A model generated the notes under the pieces. The model saw only the letters and a program-made list of their open reading frames with translations, did not search any database and had not been told where the DNA came from. A program made the position numbers and the translations under genes. From Monodelphis domestica (lineage: Eukaryota > Chordata > Mammalia > Didelphimorphia > Didelphidae): a stretch of DNA of 64,000 nucleotides. Location of the stretch: contig NC_077228.1 of NCBI RefSeq assembly GCF_027887165.1, positions 179,234,499-179,298,498 of the forward strand, read 5' to 3'. Shown one piece after another: positions 43,395-54,589 of this stretch (the first letter of the stretch is position 1; each line of letters opens with the position of its first letter).

Positions 43395-43985
43395 TATTCA
43401 TGAATGATCAAAGGATATGAAAGGCAGTTTTCAGATAAAAAAATCAAAGCTATCTATAGTTATATGAAAAAATATTCTAAATCATTCTTGATTAGAAAAA
43501 TGTAAATTAAAGGAACTCTGAGGTACTACTTCATACTTCTCAGACTGGCCAAAATGACAGAAAAGGCAAATGAAAAATGTTGGAAGGGATGCAGGAAAAT
43601 TAGGAAACTAATGTGATGTAGGTAGGTGTTGTAATCCAATCCCATCATACTGGAGAGCAATTCAGAACTATGTCCAAAAGCCTCTAAAACCGTGCATACC
43701 TTTTGATCTAGCAATAGCACTACTATATTCCAAAGAGATTTTCTTTTAAAGGGGAGGGAAAGGATCTATTGCATAAATTATTGTCGTTCTGTTTGTGGTA
43801 ACAAGGAATTGGAACGTGAGATGTCCATCAATTGGAGAATGGCTGAACAAGTTGTGGTATGTAATAGCGATGGAATCCTAGTGTGCTGTAAGAAATCAGC
43901 AGGATGGTTTCAGAAAAACCTGGAAAGGCTTGCGCACACTGACGAAAAGTGAAGAGAGCAAAACTGGAAGAACATTGTACACAGC
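43395..43985 (+). mobile_element. L1 ORF2 end / 3' UTR fragment, plus
   Basis: 'aatgttggaagggatgcagg', 'accttttgatctagcaatag', 'ccatcaattggagaatggct', 'agaacattgtacacagcaac'. Old, and opposite in orientation to the preceding L1. Confidence 0.75.
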
Positions 43986-44109
43986 AACAGGTTCTCTTTC
44001 TTAAAGCATTTCAAACTTCATCATTATTAAATGTCCATTTTTTGTCCTGTATGGTTAAGCTCAGATTTGTGGGACAGGACCATGGGCTGCATTCTGAACT
44101 TCATGGCTC

Positions 44110-45400
44110 TTCAGAACATTCCATTCCCTCCTTTTTCCAGTGGGTGTTGCAAGTCTTGCATTTTCCCAAATTCTTTTCCTTTATTATTTAAAAGGATTTT
44201 TCCTAATGGTTTTTGGAACCTGTTTCTGAGTTGAATTGTTAAATTTAGCCCCCATGTAACTTGGAGTTTGATGATTTGGGTAGTTTTTTTTCTTAGGGGC
44301 CACCTGTGAATTTTTTCAATTGGAATTTCATTTTCTAAGTTTGAAAGTTTTGGAGAGTTCTTTTCTATTATTTCCTTCATTGTGGTATTAAGGGTTTTTT
44401 TTGGCCTATTGAATTATTCTGGAAGATCTAGGATCCTTAAGTTATTTCTATACATCCTTTGAGATCAGTATGCTTTGCTTTCAAGGCGAGCATATTTTCT
44501 TTAAATGCCATTGATTTTTGCTTCTCTTCTTCCAGGTGGTCTCCTAGCCTGTATGTACGCACTGCTAATCTATTGTTCTGTCTTTTGTTTCTTTGGTGAG
44601 ACTAGCCATTGCAGACAATAGTTTTTTCTCATTTGGCACCCCCTCTCTCCCCTTTTTTTTTTTGCTGTGTAGGCGATAAACTCTGCTCTAATTCTTGTTT
44701 CTCTTTTCAATCCCTGAGAAGTGTGTTATCATTCTATCTTCGCCTCAAGTTCCACAAGGTCCCCTATCTTGTCAAATGTTGGGCTATTTCCTTTTGTTTT
44801 TCATTATTTATTTAGAGATGCCTGAGCTCATTTATAAGACCCAGACGCCATATTTCCTTTTGTTGTTACTATTTTCCCTGTGGATTTCTCTGTTTATGTT
44901 CAAGGTCTTTGCTATTTCTTCTTCCTGAAATCTTTGATATTTTCAGTCTCCCCCTCCATCCCTTTTCTTGCTTATCACTGACTTCCTTACTCCCTCCTCT
45001 CTGGGGCTGGATCTCAAAGCACCTTAGCCTCCTCTCATACAGGACAGTTCATGGTTCACCAGCCAATGTCTCTGCTCCAGCTGAGTTTGGGTGGTCAAAA
45101 GTGACCCCAGTTGGATGCTGTTCTTATCTTGGCCGCCTGTCTCATTCCCTCTCTTCCTCAGTTCTTTGGCTCTACCCAGCATGCTGGTCAGAGCCTGTTT
45201 TCTGCACCAATGGCCTGGTCAGTGCTTTGCAGCGCTGATGCTTTCGGGCTGCCACCCCCAGCAGGTTGTTGTTCCTGAAGGGTGTCCAGACCTGAGCAAA
45301 CTTCTGAAACCTGGAAGCAGGGTCTCCACAAGTTTCGATATGTCAGGTCTGCTAGTGCCACCTTGCTGTCAGTAGTATGGAAAATGGAGGAGGTAAGTAC
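44110..45400 (-). mobile_element. L1 ORF1 and 5' UTR, minus
   Basis: On the minus strand 44380-44111 encodes KNSPKLSNLENEIPIEKIHR, the L1 ORF1p central-domain motif (compare human PELKNEIPIEKAHR). Sequence upstream on that strand, to about 45400, would be the ORF1 start and 5' UTR. ORF1 is interrupted. No ORF2 is attached. Confidence 0.65.
44989..45076. repeat. 88-bp inverted repeat, left arm
   Basis: Reverse complement of 45672-45759 with about four differences and no indel. Lies in the L1 5' UTR-like region. Confidence 0.9.
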
Positions 45401-45410
45401 ACTTAGGGGT

Positions 45411-45592
45411 TCTTTTTTTTTAAGCCCTTACCTTCCGTCTTGGAATCAATACAGGCATAAGAGTGGTAAGGGCTAGGCAATGGGGGTCAAGTGACTTGCC
45501 CAGGGTCACACAGCTGGGAAGTGTCTGAGGTCAAATTTGAACCCAGGACCTCCCATCTCTAGGCCTGGCTCTCTGAGCTACCCAGCTTCTTC
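45411..45592 (-). mobile_element. Marsupial CORE-SINE, minus
   Basis: 'taagcccttaccttccgtct', 'gcccagggtcacacagctgg', 'tctctaggcctggctctctg'. Lies between the two 88-bp arms. Confidence 0.9.
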
Positions 45593-45671
45593 CATAGGGG
45601 TTCTTTTTCAATCTTCTCTTGGGTTGTAGGTATCCTAGATCATGGAAACAATGAAATTGCTTTATTTATAA

Positions 45672-45759
45672 AGCAGAGACTTTGGCTGGTGAACCATGAA
45701 TTGTCCTGTATGAGAGGAGGCTAAGGTGCTTTGAGATCCAACCCCAGAGAGTAGGGAGT
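45672..45759. repeat. 88-bp inverted repeat, right arm
   Basis: Pairs with 44989-45076 across a 595-base spacer. Probably an inverted piece of the same L1 5' UTR. Confidence 0.9.
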
Positions 45760-45775
45760 CAGGAACATATTTTGT

Positions 45776-45938
45776 TAAACCCTCACTTTCCATCTTAGAA
45801 TCAATACTGATTCCAAGGCAGAAGAGTGGTAAGGGCTAGGCAATGGGAGTTAAGTGACTTGCCCAGGGTCTGAGATCAGATTTGAACCCAGGACCTCTAG
45901 ACCTGGCTCTCAGTCCTCTGAGCTACCCAGCTGCCCCC
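45776..45938 (-). mobile_element. Marsupial CORE-SINE, minus, short internal gap
   Basis: 'accctcactttccatcttag', 'gacttgcccagggtctgaga' (a stretch is missing here relative to other copies), 'gctacccagctgcccccc'. Confidence 0.88.
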
Positions 45939-46139
45939 CAGTTCATAATTTTTGTTTTGGGGAGGTTTGAGAGGTCCTGGAGGATCCCGTCCACCATCCC
46001 GTTGCACACGTGACCTGAAAGTAGCTAGAGTGGTACAACAAAGTCCTGAAATTGTCTTCTGGTTTGGCAGAAGCATTAGTGGAGTTGCCATAATATTATC
46101 CGAAAAGACTTATTAACTCTGAAGTCCCAGCGAGCTGCC

Positions 46140-46500
46140 ATTACTCAGTTGGCCCAGCCGGGATCTTGGACGCTGTTGCAGGAACATGCAGGAAAACGCC
46201 ACTGCCAAATTCTTCCACTCGCAAGGACAAACAGCTTATCGTTCCCATCCAAAGGGGGGCGGAGAGGCGGGAAGGCACGTGTTTGTTCAGCAGCTCCCGT
46301 TCCCCTAACAGCCTCCAGGCAACGGCATTGGCGCCATCTACTCTCACCTACTAAACTACAGCCCGATTCCGGAGCGGCGGGCGGGCGCGCGCGCGCGCGC
46401 GGGATGAAGGCTTGGCGCCAAGAGCCAGCTGTGGACAGGAAAGTGCTGAGAAAAGGACGGCCCGGGATGGGGCGGAGACTTGTTGTTGTTCTGTCGTTGT
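46140..46500. promoter_or_regulatory. Unassigned CpG-rich patch
   Basis: GC- and CpG-rich unique-looking sequence with 'ggggggcggagaggcgggaa' (GC-box-like), two GGCGCC sites, and a GC dinucleotide run near 46380-46402. It lies in the TUBD1-VMP1 interval where I know of no protein gene. The open frames across it (for example 46149-46640) look like GC-rich chance frames. Confidence 0.4.
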
Positions 46501-46566
46501 CTGCTCCTGTCCTACTTGTTCCGATCCCATTTTTTTGTTTGTTTGTTTGGTTTTTTGTTTTTTGGC

Positions 46567-46735
46567 AAAGATACTGGAGAGGTTTGCCATTTCCTTCTCC
46601 AGCTCATTTTAGATGCAGAAACGGAGGCACGCAGGGTTAAATGACTTGCTCAGGATGTTTGAAGCCAGATTTGAACTCAGGAAGAGGAATCTTTCTGACT
46701 CAAGACCTATCCGCTGTACCACCAAGTTGGTCTAA
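46567..46735 (-). mobile_element. Mar-1 CORE-SINE, minus
   Basis: 'agatactggagaggtttgcc', 'atttccttctccagctcatt' (Bov-B-like tail side), 'gccagatttgaactcaggaa', and the head complement 'gctgtaccaccaagttgg'. Confidence 0.8.
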
Positions 46736-46822
46736 GGTTAAGGGCACACTTAGACTGCAAGAGGGGTTGGGAACCCTCTGTTCTAGCCCCAGCTCAGCCA
46801 CTTATACTCTGAGCAAGTCACC

Positions 46823-47002
46823 TTTTTTTTTTATTAAACCTTTACATTCTGTTTTAGAATTTATACTAAATATTAGTTCCAACGCAGAAGAGTGATAAGG
46901 ACTAGGCAATTGAAGTTAAGTGACTTGCCCAGGGTCACACAGGTAGGAAATGTCTGATGTCAAATTTGAACCCAGTACCCCCTCTCTCCAGCCCTGACTC
47001 TT
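46823..47002 (-). mobile_element. Marsupial CORE-SINE, minus
   Basis: 'ttaaacctttacattctgtt', 'gcccagggtcacacaggtag', 'caaatttgaacccag'. Confidence 0.85.
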
Positions 47003-47052
47003 GTGTGGGTGAGTGATCTTTCCATACTTCATCTGTAAAACATAGATAGTTC

Positions 47053-47233
47053 AGGGGCAGCTGGGTGGCTCAGTGGATTGAGAGCTAGGTCCAGATATGG
47101 GAGGTCCTGGGTTCAAATTTGACCTCACACACTTTTAGCTGTGTGACCCTAGAAAAGTCACAACCCCTATTGCCTAGCCCTTTCGGCTCTTCTACCCTGT
47201 AGTATTGATTCTGAGACTGAAGGTAAGAGTTTT
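47053..47233 (+). mobile_element. Marsupial CORE-SINE
   Basis: 'ggggcagctgggtggctcag', 'ggtcctgggttcaaattt', and the tail 'gactgaaggtaagagttt'. Confidence 0.9.
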
Positions 47234-47239
47234 TTAAAA

Positions 47240-47603
47240 TGTAGATAATTTAAAATATATAAAAAAAAAGAAAAAAATGTGAAATATTAATCAGATTTTA
47301 TTGAGCACAACAAAACTCCTGGTTAGAAGTTTGTTTTATTAAATATTGCTTTGCATAAAAAAAATGTAGATAATTTATTTTATACTCTGATGAATCCATA
47401 ATTGATCTCATTAATTTGCTTACTTCCTCCACTGATGCAGATCTCAATTCCATGATGTCTTAATATCCTGAAATTCTTGTTCATAAGCTTTCTATAACTC
47501 CTATCCAAAATTGCATGGTAACAAAGAAAACAAAACTGCATTGGCCTAGTTATACTGGACTTGGAGTGAGGAAGAAGTGGGATCAAATTATGGCTTAAAA
47601 ACT
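47240..47603. other. AT-rich stretch, nothing recognised
   Basis: Contains poly-A runs and no named repeat or gene. Confidence 0.5.
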
Positions 47604-47953
47604 TAGCAGCAAGGGGGCTCATTGGATAGAGAGCCCATCCTGGAAATGAGACGTCCTGGCTTCACACATGGCCTCGGACACTTCCTAACTGTGTGACCCT
47701 GGGCAAGTTACTCAGCTTCCATTGCTTGGCCCTTTACCACTCTTTACCAATTTTTTTTTTAAACTCTTACCTTCCTTCTTGGAGTCAATACTGTGTATTG
47801 GCTCCAAGGCAGAAGAGTGGTCAGGGCTAGGCAATGGGGGTCAAGTGACTTGCCCAGGGTCACACAGCTGGGAAGTGTCTGAGGCCAGATTTGAACCCAG
47901 GACCTTCTGTCTGTACAATATACATAATTCTAAGATGGAAGGTGAGGGTTTAA
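47604..47953 (+). mobile_element. Marsupial CORE-SINE split by another SINE
   Basis: The head and body are at 47604-47745 ('tcattggatagagagcccat', 'gtgaccctgggcaagttact'). The missing tail, 'attctaagatggaaggtgag', reappears at about 47913-47953, beyond the inserted SINE at 47746-47912. Confidence 0.8.
47746..47912 (-). mobile_element. Marsupial CORE-SINE inserted in another SINE, minus
   Basis: Poly-T, then 'ctcttaccttccttcttgga', 'gcccagggtcacacagctgg', 'gaacccaggaccttctgtct'. Younger than its host SINE. Confidence 0.85.
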
Positions 47954-48627
47954 AAATGTAAACCAAAAACCGACAACTTGCTGGTTGTGTGATCTTGGCC
48001 AGACTTCAGTTTCCTCATCTATAAAATCAGGGTGTTGGGTCCATTATACATTTGTCATATAATCACCTTGGCCCTTTCTGCCACAGGGCAATCTTTTTAT
48101 GCTTGCCAGTTTAATTGGCTTTGCAACTCAGCACAATTGCTATTCCAGACCTTCTCATGCCTCCTTAAATTTCCTACAACTGCCCTCCCCATGCCCTCTT
48201 GGCTGAAAATTCCAGGCCATTTGCAAAGAATTCCTTCTTCCCCCTTCTTCCTCATGTCCCATCTCTCCCATCATCCATTGCCTGCCATGTGCTCTTTAAA
48301 GCACTCTAATAAACAGGTGGCCCTTCTCCTTGCCAAGGCAAACCTCTCTCCATTCATCCTTGATCCAAAGGGTTCTGACTCCTCCAAGCAAATTACCCCC
48401 AATCTCCTCCTCGCCTGCCCTCTCTTATCTTCAGAGTCTCCCTATCTCCGGCTCCTTTGTTATCTACAAACATGATAAAGGGTCATTTGGTTTGACTAAC
48501 TCTGCCAGTTATCATCTTATATCTCTGCTCGGCCTCTCAATTAGAAATCCTGCCCCATTCAGTCCCTTCCCTTCCTCTCCACCCTCTTCTAAAAGCTTGG
48601 CAATCTGTCTTCTGACCCCCTCATAAG

Positions 48628-49400
48628 TCAGTTAGTCATTAAGCATTTTATGAAGTGTGTAGTAGGCTGAAGGCACTGTACTAAGTGGTAGTTACAAAAA
48701 AAAAAGGCAGGGGGGGGTATGGAGAGACAAAAGATTGTCCCTGCCCTCAAAGAGCTCACAATCCAATGGGGGAGACAAACAAACAACTATGCAGGGGACA
48801 GCTGTGTGGTTCAGGGGATGGAGAGCCAGGCCTAGAGATGGGAGGTCCTGGGTTCAAATGTGGTCTCAGACACTTCCCAGCTGTGTGACTCTGGGCAAGT
48901 CACTTGACCCCCATTGCCTAGCCCTTACTGCTCTTCTGCCTTGGAACCAACACACAGTATTGATTCTTAGATGGAAAGAAAGGATTAAAAAAAAAAAACT
49001 ATGTACAAGCAAACTATATACAGGATAAAGAGGAGACAATTAAGAGAGGGGAAGGCACTGGAACTGAGGAACTAGGTCTTCCTATAGAAAGTGGGTATTT
49101 AGCTGGGATTCGAAGAAAGCCAAGGAAGCCAGGAGGTAGAGATGAAAAGGGACCAGGGACAGCCAAAAAATGCCCAGAGCCTAGAGGCAGAATGCTCTGT
49201 TCTTGGAGCAGCCAGGAGGCCATGTCACTGGATTGATGAGTTGATGAGGGAGTGGTTGGGTCCAAGGTGTAAGAAGAATGGGTTTTGTGTGTGTTGGGGG
49301 GGATGGGGAGAGGGTCATGAAGAGCTTGGAATGTCTAACAGAGAATTTTCTATTTCATTCTGGGGGCGATGGGGAAGCTGAGTAGTTAATCCAGTAGGAG
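48628..49400 (-). mobile_element. L3-like LINE 3' end in reverse, nested in L3
   Basis: 'ccctgccctcaaagagctca', 'actatatacaggataaag', 'gaagccaggaggtagagatg' and 'gagcttggaatgtctaacag' are the complement of the L3 3' end. Carries a SINE at 48796-48990. Confidence 0.6.
48796..48990 (+). mobile_element. Marsupial CORE-SINE
   Basis: 'agccaggcctagagatggga', 'acttcccagctgtgtgactc' and a poly-A tail. Third level of nesting in the L3 stack. Confidence 0.9.
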
Positions 49401-49961
49401 GTACTGTATGGAGCCAGATAGCCAATGTCCTCAGTTGCCCTATCGGACTTTTCTCAATCTTGATCTTTCTTGTCCTCTCTCTCACCTTCCACACCACTAG
49501 TCGCCTCCTCCTCCTCCCGGATACTCCCTCGTCTCTAAGTTTTCATGGCCCTGTTCTCTTCTAGTTTTCCTCCTCAGTCTCCTTTAGCCAACTGCAATGT
49601 CTCCCAAGGTTCTGCCCTGTGCCCTCTTCTTTCCTCCCTCTTTACTATTTCACTTGGGAATCTCATCAGCTTCCATGTGTCCAATGGCCATCTCTATTCA
49701 GATGATTCCCAGACCTCTATATCCAGCCTTAGTTTCTCTGCTGGACTCCAGTCCATCAAGTCCATCACCAACTGTCTTTTGAACGTCTCAAACTGGATAT
49801 CTCAAACTCAAAGTGACTCCTCCAATCCCTGCCCCTTCCCAACACTGCCATTACTCTCCAGAATAGCACTGGCCTTCCAAGTACCCAGGCTCACAACCTT
49901 AGCGGCATCCTTGACTCCTGATAGGAATGTTTCTACCTACACAGCACTTCTAATAAACATA

Positions 49962-50116
49962 CTTTTTTTTTTTTAATTCTAAGACAGAAAAGAGTGGCAA
50001 AGGCTAGACAATCAAGGTTAAGTGACTTGCCCAGGGTCACACAGCTGAACACAGAACTGAACCCAGGTCCTCCTGACTCCAGACCCTAAATCCACTGTAC
50101 TACCTGGTTGCCCCTA
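49962..50116 (-). mobile_element. Marsupial CORE-SINE, minus
   Basis: 'tgacttgcccagggtcacac', 'gaacccaggtcctcctgact', 'ctacctggttgcccc'. Divides the plus-strand L3. Confidence 0.85.
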
Positions 50117-50879
50117 GTAAATGTACTCTTATCTAGACTCACTTCCTCTCCCCTTTAGAATGAGCCCTCATCATCTCAAGCCTAGGCTACTTCAATAGCC
50201 TTCAGCTGGATTTCTCCATTTCAAGTCTCTTTCTGTACTCCAAACCATCTTCCAATCAGCTGCCAAACTGAGTCTTCTGACTCTGACACCCTGTCCCACC
50301 TCTCCACTACTTAATAAACACCTGGGGCTCCCTATTACTTTCAGGACCAAATGGAAAATATTTTGCTTGATGTTAGAAGCCCTTTACAACCCGCTCCCTC
50401 CCTCTCTTGGTCTTCTTACATTTTAGCCCTTTAAATGCTCTGTTCCAGATGCCTTTCCTCACATCCATCTCTCCATTCCAAGCTTTTGTGTTGATTTGTC
50501 CCCTTGCCTCAACAGCTTTCTGTTCTCACCTCTGCTTTGCTTCCCTGACTTCCTTCAAGCCTCAGACTAATTTATATGTTCTGTGAAGAGCCTTTCCCAT
50601 CCAGTCCCTCCTCCTTCCATTATCTTTTTCCTGAAATCACCTGCTATTTCTGCTCTCCATAGCAGGTATGCACAGGATTGTTTCCTCTGACATGACATTC
50701 ACATGTCGTATCCCCTATTAAAATATGACCTCAAGGGCAGGGATTGGTGGTTTTGCCTTTCTTTTGTATCTCTTACCCCAGTGAGTGGTGACTCACTGAC
50801 TTGACAGTCTCTAAGATTCCTCCCAACTCTTAATTATGATCCTGATTCTCCACAAAGCAAGAGTCCTTAACCTGAAGTT

Positions 50880-52015
50880 TGTAATATTTAAAATATTTGG
50901 AGACATAAACTGTAAGTAGTTAAAATGGTTGAGGTCTTAAACTATAAGAGTTAAAATAGTGGAAGATAGATATAAGAGTGGGTGAGTAAATTGTGACCGC
51001 GGAAAATATGTTTTCACTACAGTGTCTTGTTTTAAATCAAATATTTAAGGTAGTCGCCAGGGAAATATTCCCAATTATGAATATACCCAAGTCAACTGGG
51101 TTTTATAGGGAATTTAATTAACTAATACAATGAAGAATTAAAGAAAGAGAAAGAGTAAGAAAGGAATAAGTATGAAGGGCCTTAAGCCAACATGGCCTAG
51201 ACCTGAGTCTTAAGAGAGAGAGATCAGTCAGTCAGTCTTTTATCACTCACCACAAGGTCTGTCTAAGCAAGGATTCTAGTGACACCAGGCCAGCTCCATC
51301 TCAGCTGACTTCACCAGAGAGAGTTCCAGCCAGATAGCCAGACACTGTTTCAAAGGGCCTCTCTCCAGAGCCTCCAGAGGGACAGAGTCCCCTCAGAGGA
51401 GCTCCAGCGAGACCTCCTTAGAGATTGTCCTCCAAGAGCTTCCCTTCTCCAGAGCCTCTCTCAAGAGATTCTTCCCAAGCGATCCTCATAAGAGATCTCT
51501 CCAAAAGGATCTTCCTCAGAGCTTTCTGCTTTTTCTTATATAGGGGGTTTTCTCCTATGTCACCTCCCCTAAGTCCTTACATCTACCAATCACAATAGAT
51601 GTTTTCCAAAGGACAGCCCTATTCACTGCTGGGTCGACTAATCCCTTTAGTAAGTTTGTACCAGAAAAAACACTGCTGGGTCGACTAATCCCCTCAAGAG
51701 AAAACCTCTGAATAAGTTTTCACCTCTTTGCTCCTGGCAAGTTTACAAGTTGCCCGACCTTTATAGGTACCTAGCATCCCATTGTATCAATTCTAAAAAC
51801 AGGCATGGCTCAAAGAACTCCTTGCCTCATTATAAGTATGGGTCTAAGTACTTTCATTGTTTAGCAAGGAGTTTTCTCCCCTAAAGCAGTCTTAAGTATG
51901 GGTGGAGTAGAGGTCCTCCCATTTCTGATCCTGGTGAGTTCTCACAGTCAAAATGGGGAATGTTCCTAGTAGGGAATTGTTCCAATTGAGAATTCCCCAA
52001 TTTTTAACATTCACA
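50880..52015 (-). mobile_element. Solo LTR-like fossil
   Basis: On the minus strand it starts TGTTAAAAATTGGGGAATTC and carries a TATA-like CTATATAAG. It contains a 22-base unit present twice (51624-51645 and 51671-51692, 47 apart; shared core GGGTCGACTAATCCC), like an enhancer duplication. No internal retroviral sequence adjoins it. The right (start) boundary near 52010 is good; the left one is uncertain. Confidence 0.55.
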
Positions 52016-52204
52016 AGTCTGAGAAATTTCAAGATTTACAAGTTCACACTTGATTTCAAGGAGTCCATGAATTTACTTAAAAAAATATTTCAATAATTCT
52101 ATTTCAGTGTTTGCTTTTATGTTTTGTATTTTATTTTATGCATTATAAAACATTGTTTTCTGAAAAGGGATCTATAGGTTTCATCAGACCATGAAAAGGG
52201 ATCA

Positions 52205-53075
52205 TGGCATACAAAAAAAAGTTAAGAATCCAAGCCACCAAAAATATATGTAGGCACCTAGCAGATTGACTAATAAATATTACAGCAAAGGAAAGTAATG
52301 AATACTGGAGGGGATGTGACAAAATTGGGACCCTAATACATTGCTGGTGGAGTGTGAATTGGTCCAACCATTCTGGAGGGCAATTTGGAACTATGCTCAA
52401 AGGGCAAGAAAAGACTGCCCTTTGATCCAGCTATAGCACTGCTGGACTTGTACCCCAAGGAGATAATAAGGAAAAAGACTTGTACAAAAATATTTATAGG
52501 CACACTCTTTGTAATAGAAAAAAAAATGGAAAATGAGAGGATGCCCTTCAATTGGGGAATGGCTGAACAAATTGTGGTATATGTTGGTGATGGAATACTA
52601 TGGTGCTCAAAGGAATAATAAAGTGGAGGAATTCCATGTGAACTGGAACAACCTCCAGGAATTGATGCAGAGTGAAAGGAGCAGAACCAGGAGAACATTG
52701 TACACAGAGAGGGATACACTGTGGTACAATCGAATGTAATGGACTTCACCATTAGTGGAAATTCAGTGATCCAGGACAATTCTGTTGGATTCATGAGAAA
52801 TAATGTTATCCACATCCAGAGAAAGAACTGTGGGAGCAGAAACACCGAAGAAAAACAACTGCTTGATCACATGGGTCGATGGGGATGGGATTGGGGATAT
52901 AGACTCAATGATCACCCTAGTGGAAATATCAATAATATGGAAATAGGTATTGATCAATGACACAAGTAAAACCCAGTGGAATTGCTTGTTGGCTACAGGA
53001 GGGAGGTGGGAGAAGGGAAGGGAAAGAACATGAATCATGTAACCATGGAAAAATATTCTAAATAAATAAATTAAT
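52205..53075 (+). mobile_element. L1 3' end, plus strand, 5' truncated
   Basis: The best-preserved marsupial L1 3' end here: 'actggaggggatgtgacaaa', 'tggaatactatggtgctcaa', 'gaacattgtacacagagagg' and 'catgaatcatgtaaccatgg', ending in an A/T-rich (AAATA)n-like tail. Long open frames on either strand are incidental. Confidence 0.88.
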
Positions 53076-53110
53076 TAAATAAATAAACTTTATATATATA
53101 TATATACACA

Positions 53111-53283
53111 TAGGAGCAACTAAGTAGCACAATGGATAGAGCACCAGACCTGGTTCTGGGTTCAAATATGAACTCAGATACTTCCTAGCTGTGTGACCCT
53201 AGGCAAGTCACTTAACCCTGACTGCTTAGCCCTTGTACTTCTTGTCCTAGAGCTATTGCTAGGACAGAAAATCGGGGTTTAAA
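53111..53283 (+). mobile_element. Marsupial CORE-SINE
   Basis: 'ggagcaactaagtagcacaa', 'gtgaccctaggcaagtcact', and the tail 'aggacagaaaatcggggttt'. Confidence 0.82.
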
Positions 53284-54589
53284 TATGTATATATACATAT
53301 ATATAATTATATATATTAATTCATTTTAGATCCATTAAATAGAAATTATATTTATTTTATTTAAAATATTATATATGTATTTAAACCCTTACTTTCTGTC
53401 CTAGTGTATATATGTATAATGTATACATATATGTGTATGTATATAGATATATAGATATACACAAGACCTTCAGTGCTTTGGATATGTGTAGATAGATATA
53501 GACTCATTTAGTTATAGACACACACACACTCAAGGCACTGGAGGTCTTCTGGCTTCATTAACATTTTATGAGTTAGTACAAGTACAGTAGCACTTAGGAT
53601 CTCTCTTATTATCTGATTGACCCATTTCTTTTTCCATTCGTGCATCTGTCTTATCTGATGCCTTTTGCAGCCTATTTACACCCACCACACACTTTCTTTC
53701 ATGGTCATTTGAGGCACAACGTTCATGATTTCAAGAGCTTGGTATTGCCATTGGTCAGTCTTGTAGCATCTCTGAGAGAAGTTTGGTGTTAACATCATAA
53801 ATGCTTTTCAGAAAATTAGCAAACCTGGACAATTTGAAAGAGCTACATACTTTTCCAAAGGCGAGCCAGCCCAATCTCTGGCATTCTGGGCCTATCCAGT
53901 TGTCTATGTAGGGTATGTATACAGAATATTTGTATTTACCCAGTAGATTGAAAGCTCCCAGATAGTTTCATCTTTGTATTCCTAGAATCTAACACAGTCC
54001 CTTGAACAAAGTAAAGTGCTTATTAAACACCTGTTGGACTGGATTGAGAATGGATCAGAGCTGCCTGTAGAACTACATTAAGCATTTTTCATCCCATTAG
54101 ATTTTTTACTGATTTTTAAAAATCACTGTAATTTTCCATTGACTTCTCCTTTTCCTTGTTAAGCATAAAAAGTGGTCTGACCAGAGTTACAAATATATAT
54201 TAAGAGAGAGAGAGAGAGAGGCAGAGACAGAGACAGAGACAGAGACAGAGACAGAGACAGAGACAGAGAGAGAGGGAAATATTGGCCTTTCTATTTTAAG
54301 GTAAGATCTGCTTCTAGATTTCAGCCCCTTGTGGTCCCCTCCAAGCTGGCTCCAGCTCACCAAGCACCACCCTGGGAAGTCAGTCTGTTCAATTGCAGAA
54401 GTAAAAGAGTCCTTTTAGGGCTTTCTAGGTTGCCTTTTAAATGCCTCCCAGCTCCTCCCTCTGTGGTGACATGGAATGCTGATGCCAGAGGACTCCATAT
54501 GTTTAGATATGACATTACTTTCTAACACCCATCATTGGGGTGTCCCGGGATGGAGATATTTTCCTTCACTCATCCCACAGAACTCTTCC
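53284..54589. other. Intergenic stretch: contents
   Basis: AT-rich, with TATATA-type microsatellites to about 53460 and a fragment like a SINE tail near 53381-53402. A tandem (GAGACA)n lies at 54202-54275. 53470-54190 and 54290-54589 are otherwise unassigned. Confidence 0.5.
54202..54275. repeat. (AG)n / (GAGACA)n microsatellite
   Basis: An AG run passes into about eight GAGACA units and back to AG. Confidence 0.95.

Larger units (their letters stand above)
48250..50830 (+). mobile_element. CR1/L3-like LINE, plus strand, twice interrupted
   Basis: 48300-48620 reads as L3 ORF2 ('ggcccttctccttgccaagg'). 49400-49930 and 50120-50830 continue with reverse-transcriptase and 3' regions ('aaggttctgccctgtgccct', 'ggggctccctattactttca', 'gacttccttcaagcctcaga', 'cctcaagggcagggattggt'). 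It is interrupted by a reverse L3 end at 48628-49400 and a SINE at 49962. Frames are broken. Confidence 0.6.

Noticed and set aside
46149-46640. 163-codon open frame in the CpG-rich patch
   Set aside because: Its right half runs into a T-rich stretch and a Mar-1 SINE; composition alone explains the length.
49545-49976. 143-codon open frame
   Set aside because: Lies in the reverse-transcriptase part of an L3-like LINE, and is not a host gene.
52333-52845. 170-codon minus-strand open frame
   Set aside because: It is the complement of a marsupial L1 3' UTR and recurs in the other L1 ends of this window.
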